Source: CAWDAQ01 sp963800325 (GTDB lineage Bacteria; Actinomycetota; Actinomycetes; Actinomycetales; Dermatophilaceae). From it: a stretch of DNA of 64,000 nt. Shown here one piece after another: positions 32,178 through 40,739 of this stretch. The notes under the pieces are model-generated. The model was not told the origin of the DNA and did not search any database. It saw only the letters and a list, made by a program, of their open reading frames with translations. The stretch covers positions 313,839-377,838 of the forward strand of contig CAWDAQ010000006.1 of NCBI GenBank assembly GCA_963800325.1, given 5' to 3'. How positions within the stretch are numbered: the first letter of the stretch is position 1; every line of letters starts with the position of its first letter. Made by a program: the position numbers and the translations under genes.

Positions 32178-33572
32178 GTGGCCATCGCCTTCCACTTCGC
32201 CGCCCGGTCCGACATCGGGCTCGTGCGCAGCGAGAACCAGGACTCCGGGTACGCCGGACCGCACCTGCTCGTCGTCGCCGACGGGATGGGCGGGCACGCG
32301 GGCGGCGACATCGCCTCCTCGGTCGCGATCGGCCGGCTCGTCGAGCTCGACGGCAACTCGATCGGCGGCCGCGAGGCCGGCGAGGAGCTCAGCAACGCCA
32401 TCGCCGCCGCCAACCGGGAGCTCGGCAGCCTCGTCACCTCCCAGCCCGAGCTGAAGGGCATGGGTACGACCGTCACCGCGCTGCTGCGCTCGCGCAACAC
32501 CCTCACCCTCGCCCACATCGGGGACAGCCGTGCGTACATGCTGCGCGGCGACCGGTTCACCCAGCTCACGCACGACCACTCCTTCGTCCAGACCCTCGTC
32601 GACGAGGGCCGGATCACCCAGGAGGAGGCCGCCACCCACCCCCAGCGTGCGCTGGTCACCCGTGTCCTCACCGGACAGCCCGACGACGAGCCGGACCTCG
32701 CCGTCCGCGAGGCGACCGCCGGGGACCGCTACCTGCTCTGCTCGGACGGGCTGTCCGGGTACGTCGGCGCGGACACGATCGAGGAGATCCTCCGCGCCGG
32801 AGACCCTCCCGGCCGCACCGCCGACGTCCTTGTCGACCTCGCCCGACGGGCCGGCGCCCCGGACAACGTCACCGTCGTCGTCGCCGACGTCGTCGACATG
32901 TCGACCGCCGCGGCCCCGCCGACCCAACCGCAGGTCGTCGGCGCGGCGTCGCTGGCCCGCACCGGCACCCGCGCGGTCCCGGTGAGCCCCGCCGAGAAGG
33001 CCGCGGCGCTGCGCTCGCCGGAGGCCGAGGAGGACACGGACGAGCGCCGGGTCCGCCTGGCCGAGCAGGACTCCGGCTCGCGCCGCGGCCGGGTGCTGCG
33101 GGCCGTCGGGGCCGTGCTCGCGGTCCTCGTCATCCTCGCCGGCGGCGCGTACGCCGCCTGGGCGTGGACCCAGCAACAGGTCTACGTCGGCGCCCAGGAC
33201 GGCCGGGTCGCCGTCTTCCGCGGGGTCTCGCAGGACCTCGGGCCGATCAGCCTCTCGACCGCGACCGAGGTCACCGACATCTCCCTCGACGACCTGCCCG
33301 AGTACTTCCGCGGGCAGGTCGAGAGCACGGTCACCGTCGACAACCGGGCCCAGGCCGACCAGCTCGTCGCCGACCTGCGCAGCCAGGCCGACGCGTGCGC
33401 CCGGCTGAAGGCCAAGGGCAAGGAGTGCGGCTCGACGACCGCGACCTCGACCGCCACCTCCAGCCCGGGGACCTCGCCGCGCACGTCGACCTCCGGCGCC
33501 ACGCCATCGGGGTCGGCGACCTCGACCGGGGGGACCCCGAACACCCGCAGCACGACGGTGGTGACGCCGTGA
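32178..33572 (+). CDS. pstP: PstP: PP2C-type serine/threonine phosphatase
   Basis: The 464-residue protein has a PP2C catalytic domain (about 1-240) with the metal motifs RSENQDSG, VADGMGGHAGG and DNVTVVVADV, then a cytoplasmic linker, one membrane segment (about 313-335) and a ~130-residue extracytoplasmic Ser/Thr-rich tail. It reverses phosphorylation by PknB. The GTG at 32178 follows GGGAGGA. Its TGA overlaps the GTG of rodA (GTGA). The operon context is the standard actinobacterial one. Confidence 0.93.
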   Translation: MAIAFHFAARSDIGLVRSENQDSGYAGPHLLVVADGMGGHAGGDIASSVAIGRLVELDGNSIGGREAGEELSNAIAAANRELGSLVTSQPELKGMGTTVTALLRSRNTLTLAHIGDSRAYMLRGDRFTQLTHDHSFVQTLVDEGRITQEEAATHPQRALVTRVLTGQPDDEPDLAVREATAGDRYLLCSDGLSGYVGADTIEEILRAGDPPGRTADVLVDLARRAGAPDNVTVVVADVVDMSTAAAPPTQPQVVGAASLARTGTRAVPVSPAEKAAALRSPEAEEDTDERRVRLAEQDSGSRRGRVLRAVGAVLAVLVILAGGAYAAWAWTQQQVYVGAQDGRVAVFRGVSQDLGPISLSTATEVTDISLDDLPEYFRGQVESTVTVDNRAQADQLVADLRSQADACARLKAKGKECGSTTATSTATSSPGTSPRTSTSGATPSGSATSTGGTPNTRSTTVVTP

Positions 33573-34945
33573 GCACCGTGACCTCGCTGCCGCCTCGCCG
33601 GGGGCGCAACGTCGAGCTCGTCCTGCTCCTGTTCGCGGTCGGCATCGTCGCGCTCGCCTACACCAACGTCGCCGTCGCGGTGCAGGGCCGGATCCCGCCG
33701 GACCTGCTCTCGCTGTCCGGCTGGATGATGGGGATCGCGTTCGCGTTCCACCTGATCCTGCGCTGGCGGGCCTCGTACGCCGACCCGCTGCTGCTGCCCG
33801 CCGTGACCCTCCTCAACGGGCTCGGGCTCGTCATGATCCACCGGCTCGACCTCGCGGCCGGCCGGTCGGTCGCCGAGGGGCTCGCCGTGAAGCAGCTGAC
33901 GTGGAGCACGCTCGCGGTCGCGATCGCCGCGGCCGTCCTGATCCTGCTGCGCGACCACCGCGTGCTGCGGCGCTACACCTACATCGCCGGCGTGAGCGGG
34001 TTCGCCCTGCTCCTGCTGCCGCTGCTGCCGGGGATCGGCCGGGAGATCAACGGGGCCCGCATCTGGATCGGCCTCGGGCCGCTGTCGTTCCAGCCGGGCG
34101 AGGTCGCCAAGATCGTCCTCGCGGTCTTCTTCGCCGGCTACCTCGTCCAGACCCGGGACGTGCTCTCCCTCGCGGGCCGGAAGGTCCTCGGGCTGACCCT
34201 GCCGCGTGGGCGCGACCTCGGGCCGATCCTCCTCGCGTGGGCGGCGAGCCTGGGCGTCCTCGTCCTCCAGAAGGACCTCGGCTCCTCGCTGCTGTTCTTC
34301 GGGATCTTCGTCGCGATGCTCTACGTCGCCACCGAGCGGGTCTCGTGGATCGCGATCGGCCTCGGGCTCGCCGTCGGCGGCGCCTACGTCGCCTACCTCA
34401 TCTTCGGCCACGTCCAGGAGCGGGTCCTGCTCTGGCTGCACACCTTCAGCCCGGAGGCGCTGCAGACCTCCGACCAGCTCGCCCGCGGGCTGATGGGCAT
34501 GGCGGCCGGCGGGCTGCTCGGCACCGGGCTCGGGCAGGGGCACCCGGACCTGACCTACTTCGCCGAGTCCGACTTCATCGTCCCGAGCTTCGGCGAGGAG
34601 ATCGGGCTCATCGGGCTGTTCGCGATGCTCCTGCTCTACGTCATCATCGTCGAGCGCGGGCTGCGGACCTCGGTCGGCGTCCGGGACGGGTTCGGCAAGC
34701 TCCTCGCCGCCGGGCTGTCGTTCTCGCTCGCGATCCAGTGCTTCGTCGTCGTCGGGGGCGTCACCCGGGTCATCCCGCTGACCGGGCTGACGATGCCGTT
34801 CCTGTCCTACGGCGGCTCCTCGCTGCTCGCGAACTGGGCGCTGGTCGCGCTGCTGCTGCGGATCAGCGACCACGCCCGCCGCCCGCTGCCGGAGCCGGAG
34901 CCCGCCGGCGAGGACGCCCCCACCGAGGTGGTGAGCCGCCGGTGA
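33569..34945 (+). CDS. rodA: RodA/FtsW/SpoVE-family glycosyltransferase
   Basis: The 458-residue SEDS protein has about ten membrane segments and the family motifs INGARIWIGLGPLSFQPGE (lipid-handling loop) and PLTGLTMPFLSYGGSSLLAN. SEDS proteins polymerise lipid II into glycan strands; the partner transpeptidase PbpA is encoded next. The GTG start at 33569 overlaps the pstP stop and its TGA overlaps the pbpA GTG, so all three are coupled. Confidence 0.93.
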   Translation: MSTVTSLPPRRGRNVELVLLLFAVGIVALAYTNVAVAVQGRIPPDLLSLSGWMMGIAFAFHLILRWRASYADPLLLPAVTLLNGLGLVMIHRLDLAAGRSVAEGLAVKQLTWSTLAVAIAAAVLILLRDHRVLRRYTYIAGVSGFALLLLPLLPGIGREINGARIWIGLGPLSFQPGEVAKIVLAVFFAGYLVQTRDVLSLAGRKVLGLTLPRGRDLGPILLAWAASLGVLVLQKDLGSSLLFFGIFVAMLYVATERVSWIAIGLGLAVGGAYVAYLIFGHVQERVLLWLHTFSPEALQTSDQLARGLMGMAAGGLLGTGLGQGHPDLTYFAESDFIVPSFGEEIGLIGLFAMLLLYVIIVERGLRTSVGVRDGFGKLLAAGLSFSLAIQCFVVVGGVTRVIPLTGLTMPFLSYGGSSLLANWALVALLLRISDHARRPLPEPEPAGEDAPTEVVSRR

Positions 34946-36399
34946 ACACCCCGATCCGCCGCCTGTCCACCCTCGTCGCCGTCCTGTTCGCGATCCTGCT
35001 CGTCTCGACGACGTGGATCCAGGTCGTCGCGGCGAAGAGCATCAACGAGCGCCCGGACAACCGGCGCACGCTGCTCGCGAGCTACAACCGCGAGCGCGGG
35101 CAGATCATCGTCGACGGCAAGGCCGTCGCGAAGTCGGTGCCCTCCGACGACGAGCTCAAGTGGAACCGCACCTACCCGGAAGGACCGCTCTACTCCCACG
35201 TGACCGGGTACTACTCGTTCGTCTACGGCGCCGGCGGCGGCGTCGAGGAGTCCTCCGACCCGCTGCTGTCGGGCCAGTCGGACAAGCTGTTCTACCGGCG
35301 GATCACCGACATCGTCACCGGCCGCAACCCCTCCGGCGCGAGCGTCGAGCTGACCATCGACCCCAGGGCCCAGCAGGCCGCCGACGCCGCACTCGGCGAC
35401 CAGCGCGGCGCCGTCGTCGCCCTCGACCCGAGCACCGGGGCGATCCTCGCCCTGGTCAGCCACCCCGACTACGACCCGAACTCGCTGACCAGCCACGACG
35501 TCAAGGCCGTCCAGAAGGCGTGGAAGCAGCTCAACGACGACCCGAGCCAGCCGATGGTCGACCGCGCCATCGCCGGCGACCTCTACCCCCCCGGTTCGAC
35601 GTTCAAGCTCGTCACCGCCGCGACCGCCCTCGAGAGCGGGGACTACACCCCGGACACCGAGATCCCCGGCCCCGCGGTGCTCGACCTGCCGCAGACGACC
35701 TCGGACCTGCCCAACGACGACGGCCTGCCCTGCGGTCCGGGCGACAGCTCGACCCTGCTCGTCGCGCTGCAGCGCTCGTGCAACACCTCCTTCGGCGCCC
35801 TCGGCCTGAAGCTCGGACAGAACGCGATCTCCTCGCAGGCGGCCAAGTTCGGGTTCGGGGACAGCCTCCAGGTGCCGATGCGGGTCACGCCGAGCACGTT
35901 CCCCAGCGGCCTCAACCCGCCGCAGCTCGCGCAGTCCTCCATCGGCCAGTTCGACGTCCGTGTCACCCCGCTCCAGATCGCGATGGTCTCCGCGGCCATC
36001 GCGAACCAGGGGGTCGTGATGAACCCCTACCTCGTCCAGACCGTCCGCGGGTCGGACCTCAGCGTCATCGACCGGGCCTCGCCGGAGAAGATGTCGGATG
36101 CGGTGAGCCCGGAGACCGCCTCCGAGCTCACGACGATGATGAAGGCCGTCGTGGAGGGCGGCACGGGGACCCCGGCACAGATCCCCGGGGTGTCGGTGGC
36201 CGGCAAGACGGGCACGGCTCAGCACGCCGAGGGGGCGGCGCCGCACGCGTGGTTCACCGGGTTCGCACCCGCCGAGGACCCGAAGGTCGCCGTGGCGGTC
36301 GTCGTCGAGGACGGGGGACGGGCGGGCAACGAGGGCTTCGGCGGCTCGGTGGCAGGGCCCATCGCGAAGGCGGTCATGCAGGCCGTGCTGGGATCATGA
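34942..36399 (+). CDS. pbpA: PbpA: class B penicillin-binding protein
   Basis: The 485-residue protein has an N-terminal membrane anchor (about 10-30) and a transpeptidase domain with SxxK in PPGSTFKLV (about residue 217), SxN in RSCNTSFG (about 279) and KTGT in VAGKTGTAQHA (about 421). It crosslinks peptidoglycan together with RodA. It is 7 bp upstream of pknB. The length is normal for the family. Confidence 0.94.
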   Translation: MNTPIRRLSTLVAVLFAILLVSTTWIQVVAAKSINERPDNRRTLLASYNRERGQIIVDGKAVAKSVPSDDELKWNRTYPEGPLYSHVTGYYSFVYGAGGGVEESSDPLLSGQSDKLFYRRITDIVTGRNPSGASVELTIDPRAQQAADAALGDQRGAVVALDPSTGAILALVSHPDYDPNSLTSHDVKAVQKAWKQLNDDPSQPMVDRAIAGDLYPPGSTFKLVTAATALESGDYTPDTEIPGPAVLDLPQTTSDLPNDDGLPCGPGDSSTLLVALQRSCNTSFGALGLKLGQNAISSQAAKFGFGDSLQVPMRVTPSTFPSGLNPPQLAQSSIGQFDVRVTPLQIAMVSAAIANQGVVMNPYLVQTVRGSDLSVIDRASPEKMSDAVSPETASELTTMMKAVVEGGTGTPAQIPGVSVAGKTGTAQHAEGAAPHAWFTGFAPAEDPKVAVAVVVEDGGRAGNEGFGGSVAGPIAKAVMQAVLGS

Positions 36400-36405
36400 G
36401 GAGAG

Positions 36406-38496
36406 ATGGCTGACATGAGCGAACGCACCCCCGACCTCCTCGGGGGCCGGTACGAGGTGGGCGACCTCATCGGCCGCGGGGGGATGGCCGAGGTGCACCG
36501 GGGGTACGACACCCGCCTCGGTCGCCCGGTGGCGATCAAGATCCTGCGGTCCGACCACGCCCGGGACGCCTCGTTCATCCACCGCTTCCGCCGGGAGGCC
36601 CAGTCCGTCGCCGGCCTCAACCACCCGGCCATCGTCGCCGTCTACGACTCGGGCGAGGACCACCTCGTCGAGTCCGGCGGCGCCGAGGTCGCCGTGCCGT
36701 ACATCGTCATGGAGTTCGTCGAGGGTCAGACCCTGCGCCACCTGCTCAACGAGCACGGCACGCTCGCGCCGGACCGGGCGGCGCGGATCACCGAGGGCGT
36801 CCTGGACGCCCTCGCCTACAGCCACCGGATGGGCATCGTCCACCGGGACATCAAGCCGGCGAACGTCATGGTCACCGAGGACGGCGCCGTCAAGGTCATG
36901 GACTTCGGCATCGCCCGGGCGATCGCGGACGCGCAGGCGACGATGACCCAGACCGCGACGGTCATCGGGACCGCGCAGTACCTCTCCCCCGAGCAGGCCG
37001 AGGGCCAGACCGTCGACGCCCGGTCCGACCTGTACTCCACCGGGTGCCTGCTGTTCGAGCTGCTCGCCGGCCGGACCCCCTTCACCGGGGACCCGATCTC
37101 ACTGAGCTACCAGCACGTCGGCAAGCCCCCGCCGCTGCCGTCCTCGTTCAACGACGAGGTGTACAGCGCCCTCGACGCCGTCGTCCTGCACGCGCTCAGC
37201 AAGAACAAGGACGAGCGCTACCAGGACGCCGCCGCCTTCCGCGCCGACCTGCGGGCCGCCCGGATCGGGCTCCCGATCAGCGACGCCGCCCGGGCGAGCC
37301 TGACCGCCGCGGACTCCGTGGCGGGGGCCGCCCTCGCCGGCGGCGCCGCCGGCGCGCTCGGCGGAGAGCGCACCCAGGTCATCCCGACCGAGGACAGGCG
37401 GCCGCAGCCGCCTCCCCCGGACGGGGACACCGCCGACCAGGAGGTCGTCGGCGAGGACGGCGGCCGCCGCCGCGGGGCGTGGGCGTGGGTCGGCATCGTC
37501 CTCGCGCTGCTCGCCGCGCTCGGGCTGCTCGCGTTCGCCACGAGCCGCTACATGGACTCCCGGCAGCCGACGATGGTCTCGGTCCCCGACGTGACCGGCC
37601 TGCAGCAGAAGGTCGCCCAGGGCCGGCTCACCTCGCAGGGCTTCGACGTCAACGTCGACGAGGCGGCCAACGACTCCACGCCCGACGGGAACGTCATCTC
37701 CCAGGACCCGAAGGGCAACTCCCGCGCCCAGGAGAACAGCACCGTGACGATCACGGTCTCGACCGGGCCGGGCAACACGAGCGTGCCGAGCCTGGAGGGA
37801 CGCTCCGAGTCCGACGCCCGCGCCGCGCTCGACGAGGCCGGGCTCAAGGTCGGCAGCACGAGCGAGGTCGACAACCCCGACTACGAGAAGGGGACGGTCG
37901 TCTCCTCCGACCCCGCCGGCGGCGCGACCGTCTCGCGCGGATCGACCGTCGACCTCGAACTCGCCTCCGGCAAGGTCGACCTGCCCGACCTGACGGGCCT
38001 CACCGAGAGCGACGCCCGCTCCAAGGCGTCCGACCTCGGGCTCGACGTCTCGACCGAGACGAAGCCGAGTGACAAGCAGTCCGGCACGGTCATCGGGCAG
38101 GACCCCGGGCCGGGGAGCGTCGACGTCGGCTCCCAGGTCCACCTCGTCATCGCGGAGGCCGCGCCCGTCACCTCGACGACGACGGTGACGGAGTCCTCGA
38201 CGTCGACGAGCTCGTCGACGCCCCCGCCGAGCTCGTCGACGTCGACGAGCAGCAGCTCGACGGCGACCAACGGCCAGGGCAGCGGCACCGGCTCCACGAG
38301 CGCGGAGTCGAGCACGACGACCTCGACCGACACCGGCACCGACACCGGCACCGGCAGCGACACCGGGACGAACCCGACGCCGCCGGGCAGCACCCGCGCC
38401 GAGGTCCGCCCGAGCACCCCGGGTCAGGGCAACCGCGGGCAGGGCACCCGCGGGACGGCGTCGGGCCCGACGTCGACCCCGCCACCCGCCGGCTGA
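36406..38496 (+). CDS. pknB: PknB: PASTA-domain serine/threonine kinase
   Basis: The 696-residue kinase has a Hanks domain (about 14-280) with IGRGGMAEVHRG, HRDIKPANVMV, MDFGIARAI and the activation loop TQTATVIGTAQYLSPEQ, a membrane segment (about 358-380) and three PASTA domains (about 389-455, 458-522 and 524-585). A roughly 110-residue Ser/Thr/Gly/Pro-rich extracytoplasmic tail follows the last PASTA. PASTA repeats bind muropeptides or lipid II. Only one kinase gene is present here; pknA normally stands between pbpA and pknB. A 27-bp hairpin begins 2 bp after the stop. Confidence 0.94.
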   Translation: MADMSERTPDLLGGRYEVGDLIGRGGMAEVHRGYDTRLGRPVAIKILRSDHARDASFIHRFRREAQSVAGLNHPAIVAVYDSGEDHLVESGGAEVAVPYIVMEFVEGQTLRHLLNEHGTLAPDRAARITEGVLDALAYSHRMGIVHRDIKPANVMVTEDGAVKVMDFGIARAIADAQATMTQTATVIGTAQYLSPEQAEGQTVDARSDLYSTGCLLFELLAGRTPFTGDPISLSYQHVGKPPPLPSSFNDEVYSALDAVVLHALSKNKDERYQDAAAFRADLRAARIGLPISDAARASLTAADSVAGAALAGGAAGALGGERTQVIPTEDRRPQPPPPDGDTADQEVVGEDGGRRRGAWAWVGIVLALLAALGLLAFATSRYMDSRQPTMVSVPDVTGLQQKVAQGRLTSQGFDVNVDEAANDSTPDGNVISQDPKGNSRAQENSTVTITVSTGPGNTSVPSLEGRSESDARAALDEAGLKVGSTSEVDNPDYEKGTVVSSDPAGGATVSRGSTVDLELASGKVDLPDLTGLTESDARSKASDLGLDVSTETKPSDKQSGTVIGQDPGPGSVDVGSQVHLVIAEAAPVTSTTTVTESSTSTSSSTPPPSSSTSTSSSSTATNGQGSGTGSTSAESSTTTSTDTGTDTGTGSDTGTNPTPPGSTRAEVRPSTPGQGNRGQGTRGTASGPTSTPPPAG

Positions 38497-38498
38497 CC

Positions 38499-38567
38499 CC
38501 ACGTTGAGTGAGCGCCAACTGCTCCGATTTCCCGCGCGGAGGAGCAGTTGGCGCTCACTCAACGTGG
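38499..38567. terminator. 27-bp perfect hairpin after pknB (TTGAGTGAGC family)
   Basis: Arms at 38499-38525 and 38541-38567 are perfectly complementary over 27 bp with a 15-nt loop. The outer part is CCACGTTGAGTGAGCGCC. It sits between convergent pknB and pabA. There is no T-run, but the stem is very stable, so it should work as a bidirectional terminator or transcript barrier. It shares its core with the array at 10653-10820. Confidence 0.9.
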
Positions 38568-38589
38568 CGCACGGGACGCGGGGGGTAGG

Positions 38590-38651
38590 CCCGGGGGCCG
38601 GGGCGGGGTGCCCGGGGGCCGGGGCGGGGTGCCCGGGGGCCCGGGGCGGGC
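38590..38651. repeat. 21-bp G-rich tandem repeat after pabA
   Basis: Three units of 21, 21 and 20 bp, with consensus CCCGGGGGCCGGGGCGGGGTG, run from 38590 to 38651, ending 4 bp before the pabA stop codon complement. The G-runs on the plus strand could form a four-stranded structure. It lies in the 3' untranslated region of pabA. Confidence 0.85.
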
Positions 38652-38655
38652 GCCG

Positions 38656-39312
38656 TCAGCCGGCGGCGACGGCCCGGGCAACACCCTCGACGTCGCGCAC
38701 GAGCGGGCTGAGCCCGGCCGAGCGCTCGGCCGCCCCGGCGAGACCGCACCGCTCGAGCCAGTTGCCGAGGATCCGGTGCCCGCCCTGGGTGAGGACGCTC
38801 TCGGGGTGGAACTGGACCCCCTCCAGCGGCAGCTCGCGGTGTCGGACTGCCATGATGACCCCGCTCGTGGTGCGGCCGGTGGCCTCGAGGACGTCCGGGA
38901 GCGTCGCCGGCTCGATCGTCAGCGAGTGGTACCGGGTCGCGGTGAACGGCGACGGGAGCCCGTCGAGCACGCCGGCGCCGGAGTGGTGGACCTGGGAGGT
39001 CTTGCCGTGGAGCAGCTCCGGGGCGCGGCCGACGACCCCGCCCATGACGAGCCCGAGCGCCTGGTGGCCCAGGCACACCCCGAGCATGGGCTGGGAGCGC
39101 TCCGCGCAGGCCTCGATCATCGCGGTCGAGACCCCGGCCTGCTCGGGCGTGCCGGGGCCGGGCGAGACGAGGACGCCGTCGAAGTCGGCGGCGTCGGCGG
39201 GCGCGACGGCGTCGTTGCGCACGACCTCGGTCTCGGCGCCGATCTGCTGCAGGTAGCCGACGATCGTGAAGACGAAGCTGTCGTAGTTGTCGACGACGAG
39301 GATGCGGGTCAC
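38656..39312 (-). CDS. pabA: Glutamine amidotransferase subunit (anthranilate / aminodeoxychorismate synthase component II)
   Basis: The 218-residue class I amidotransferase has VDNYDSFVF at the N terminus, the oxyanion loop SPGPGTPEQAG, the nucleophile elbow LGVCLGHQALG (Cys near residue 80) and the His-Glu pair in VQFHPESVLTQGG. It releases ammonia from glutamine for a synthase subunit encoded elsewhere. In mycobacteria the gene at this place is named trpG/pabA; it serves folate or tryptophan synthesis. The GTG at 39312 is 18 bp after the DUF881 stop. Confidence 0.88.
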   Translation of the reverse strand: MTRILVVDNYDSFVFTIVGYLQQIGAETEVVRNDAVAPADAADFDGVLVSPGPGTPEQAGVSTAMIEACAERSQPMLGVCLGHQALGLVMGGVVGRAPELLHGKTSQVHHSGAGVLDGLPSPFTATRYHSLTIEPATLPDVLEATGRTTSGVIMAVRHRELPLEGVQFHPESVLTQGGHRILGNWLERCGLAGAAERSAGLSPLVRDVEGVARAVAAG

Positions 39313-39329
39313 GGCGCCATCATCCCGGA

Positions 39330-40124
39330 TCACTGGCGACGTCCGAGCAGCGGTCCGACGACCTCGACGTGGTCGAGCGACGTGCTGCCGGAGTACGCCG
39401 GGAACGTCGCCTTCTGCGTCGTGGTCACGTCGTAGCCGAGCCCGACCTCGTCGACGTACTCGCGGTAGATCTCGACCTGCGGGTCCCGGTCCAGGGCGGC
39501 CTTGAGCCTGCGGGTGTTCCCGATCGCGGACACCGTGAACGGCGGGGAGTACACCCGGCCGTGGAGGATGAGCGTGTTGCCGACGCAGCGCACGGCGCTG
39601 GTGGAGATCACCCGCTGGTCCATGAGCATCATCGCCTCGGCTCCGCCGCGCCAGAGGGCGTTGACGACCGCCTGGACGTCCTGCTGGTGGACGACGACGT
39701 CGTCGACGGTGACCCCCGGCGGGAGCTGGTCGCCGGACAGGTCGGAGTCGTCGAGGGAGACCGAGACCGCGGGCCCGCGGACCTCGACGGTCCCGGCGGC
39801 GTCGGCGAGCGCGTCCGCCCGGTTCGTCAGCCGGGACAGGCGGGCGTCGCCGGGGGCGGCGGCCTTGTTGAGCCGGTCCACCTCGGACTGCAGGTCGGAC
39901 AGCTGCCGCGACAGGCGGGCGTTCTCCCGGGTGTGCTCCCGGATGAGGTCGGGCATGCCGGACGCGGTCGAGCGCAGGTCGGTCCCCCGGGCCGCCTGGC
40001 TGCTCGCGGAGAAGATGACCCCGGCGAGCAGCGCGACGAGCGGGACCCCGACCGACCACGCCGACGGACGGCGGGTCAGCCACGCGAAGCGACGTCGCAT
40101 GCCACCTCCTCCCGGGTCGCGCAT
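39330..40124 (-). CDS. DUF881 domain membrane-anchored protein
   Basis: The 264-residue protein has an N-terminal membrane segment (about 20-42; SVGVPLVALLAGVIFSASSQ), a coiled-coil (about 60-95; ENARLSRQLSDLQSEVDRLN) and a DUF881 domain with WRGGAEAMMLMDQRVISTSA and SPPFTVSAIGNTRRL. DUF881 proteins are extracytoplasmic, found beside division genes, and of unclear function. It is co-directional with pabA and divergent from crgA. Confidence 0.88.
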   Translation of the reverse strand: MRDPGGGGMRRRFAWLTRRPSAWSVGVPLVALLAGVIFSASSQAARGTDLRSTASGMPDLIREHTRENARLSRQLSDLQSEVDRLNKAAAPGDARLSRLTNRADALADAAGTVEVRGPAVSVSLDDSDLSGDQLPPGVTVDDVVVHQQDVQAVVNALWRGGAEAMMLMDQRVISTSAVRCVGNTLILHGRVYSPPFTVSAIGNTRRLKAALDRDPQVEIYREYVDEVGLGYDVTTTQKATFPAYSGSTSLDHVEVVGPLLGRRQ

Positions 40125-40203
40125 GGGCTCGGCACCCCTCTCGATCTACGCTAAGGCACGCACCCGAACACGGCGGACCCGCGCCGCGCGCGACGCCCGC
40201 CCC

Positions 40204-40239
40204 ACCGACACGACCGACACGACCGACACGACCGACACC
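40204..40239 (+). repeat. 9-bp tandem repeat in the crgA leader
   Basis: Four units of ACCGACACG (the last with one mismatch) lie 21 bp upstream of the crgA start. The unit is in frame with crgA and would encode Thr-Asp-Thr if an upstream ATG at 40123 were used, adding 46 residues to CrgA. The GTG at 40261 with AGGAGA before it is the more likely start, leaving the repeat in the leader. Confidence 0.85.
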
Positions 40240-40260
40240 ACCGTCACAGGAGACCTCCCC

Positions 40261-40512
40261 GTGCCTGAGTCCAAGGGACGCAAGAAGGCGACCTTCACCC
40301 CGCCGAAGCAGTCCAGCAAGCCGAAGAAGGTCGGCAACCCGCCGTGGTTCGTCCCGGTCATGGTGGGCCTGATGGTCCTCGGGCTGGCCTGGGTGGTCGT
40401 CTTCTACATCAGCGGCCAGCAGTACCCGGTCCCGCAGCTGGACCGGTGGAACCTCGGCATCGGCTTCGGCCTCATGCTCGCCGGTTTCCTCATGACGACC
40501 CGCTGGCGCTGA
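40261..40512 (+). CDS. crgA: CrgA cell-division protein
   Basis: The 83-residue protein has a basic N terminus (ESKGRKKATFTPPKQ), then two membrane segments (WFVPVMVGLMVLGLAWVVVF and NLGIGFGLMLAGFLM) separated by the short loop ISGQQYPVPQLDRW, the standard CrgA layout. CrgA coordinates FtsZ, FtsI and other division proteins at the septum. The length fits the family. The GTG is supported by AGGAGA about 8 bases upstream. Confidence 0.93.
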   Translation: MPESKGRKKATFTPPKQSSKPKKVGNPPWFVPVMVGLMVLGLAWVVVFYISGQQYPVPQLDRWNLGIGFGLMLAGFLMTTRWR

Positions 40513-40527
40513 CCCGGGACGCGCCCC

Positions 40528-40705
40528 GGGTCCACGACCCGCCCGGTCCACAGCCCGTCCCGTCCACGACGCCCCCGGACGATCCACAGTGCCCGCGGCG
40601 CGCCACCCCTCCCGTCCACAACGGAGGCGACTTCTCCACAGGTTTGTCCCCAGACTGTGTCCACGCCGGATGGTCATCCACAGGCTTGTCCCCAGTTGGG
40701 GATGA
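40528..40705 (+). promoter_or_regulatory. Cluster of DnaA-box-like motifs between crgA and the rhomboid gene
   Basis: The stretch has about ten TCCACA/TCCACG/TCCCCA nonamers on the same strand. Those one base from TTGTCCACA or TTATCCACA are TTCTCCACA (40632), TTGTCCCCA (40644), TCATCCACA (40674) and TTGTCCCCA (40686). Weaker ones lie at 40528, 40544, 40560, 40580, 40612 and 40657. The reverse complement of a further TCATCCCCA is at 40696. No gene occupies this stretch. It resembles a DnaA-binding cluster; oriC itself is normally beside dnaA, which is not in the window. Confidence 0.6.
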
Positions 40706-40739
40706 ATGACACGGGTGTAACTCGGCGGTTGGGGACGGC

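Noticed and set aside
33182..34873. Long minus-strand frame opposite rodA
   Set aside because: Its product is almost entirely charged low-complexity sequence and lies fully opposite the well-supported pstP and rodA genes.
40528..40705. The chromosomal origin oriC itself
   Set aside because: dnaA and dnaN are not adjacent, there is no AT-rich unwinding element, and the gene neighbours are crgA and a rhomboid protease.
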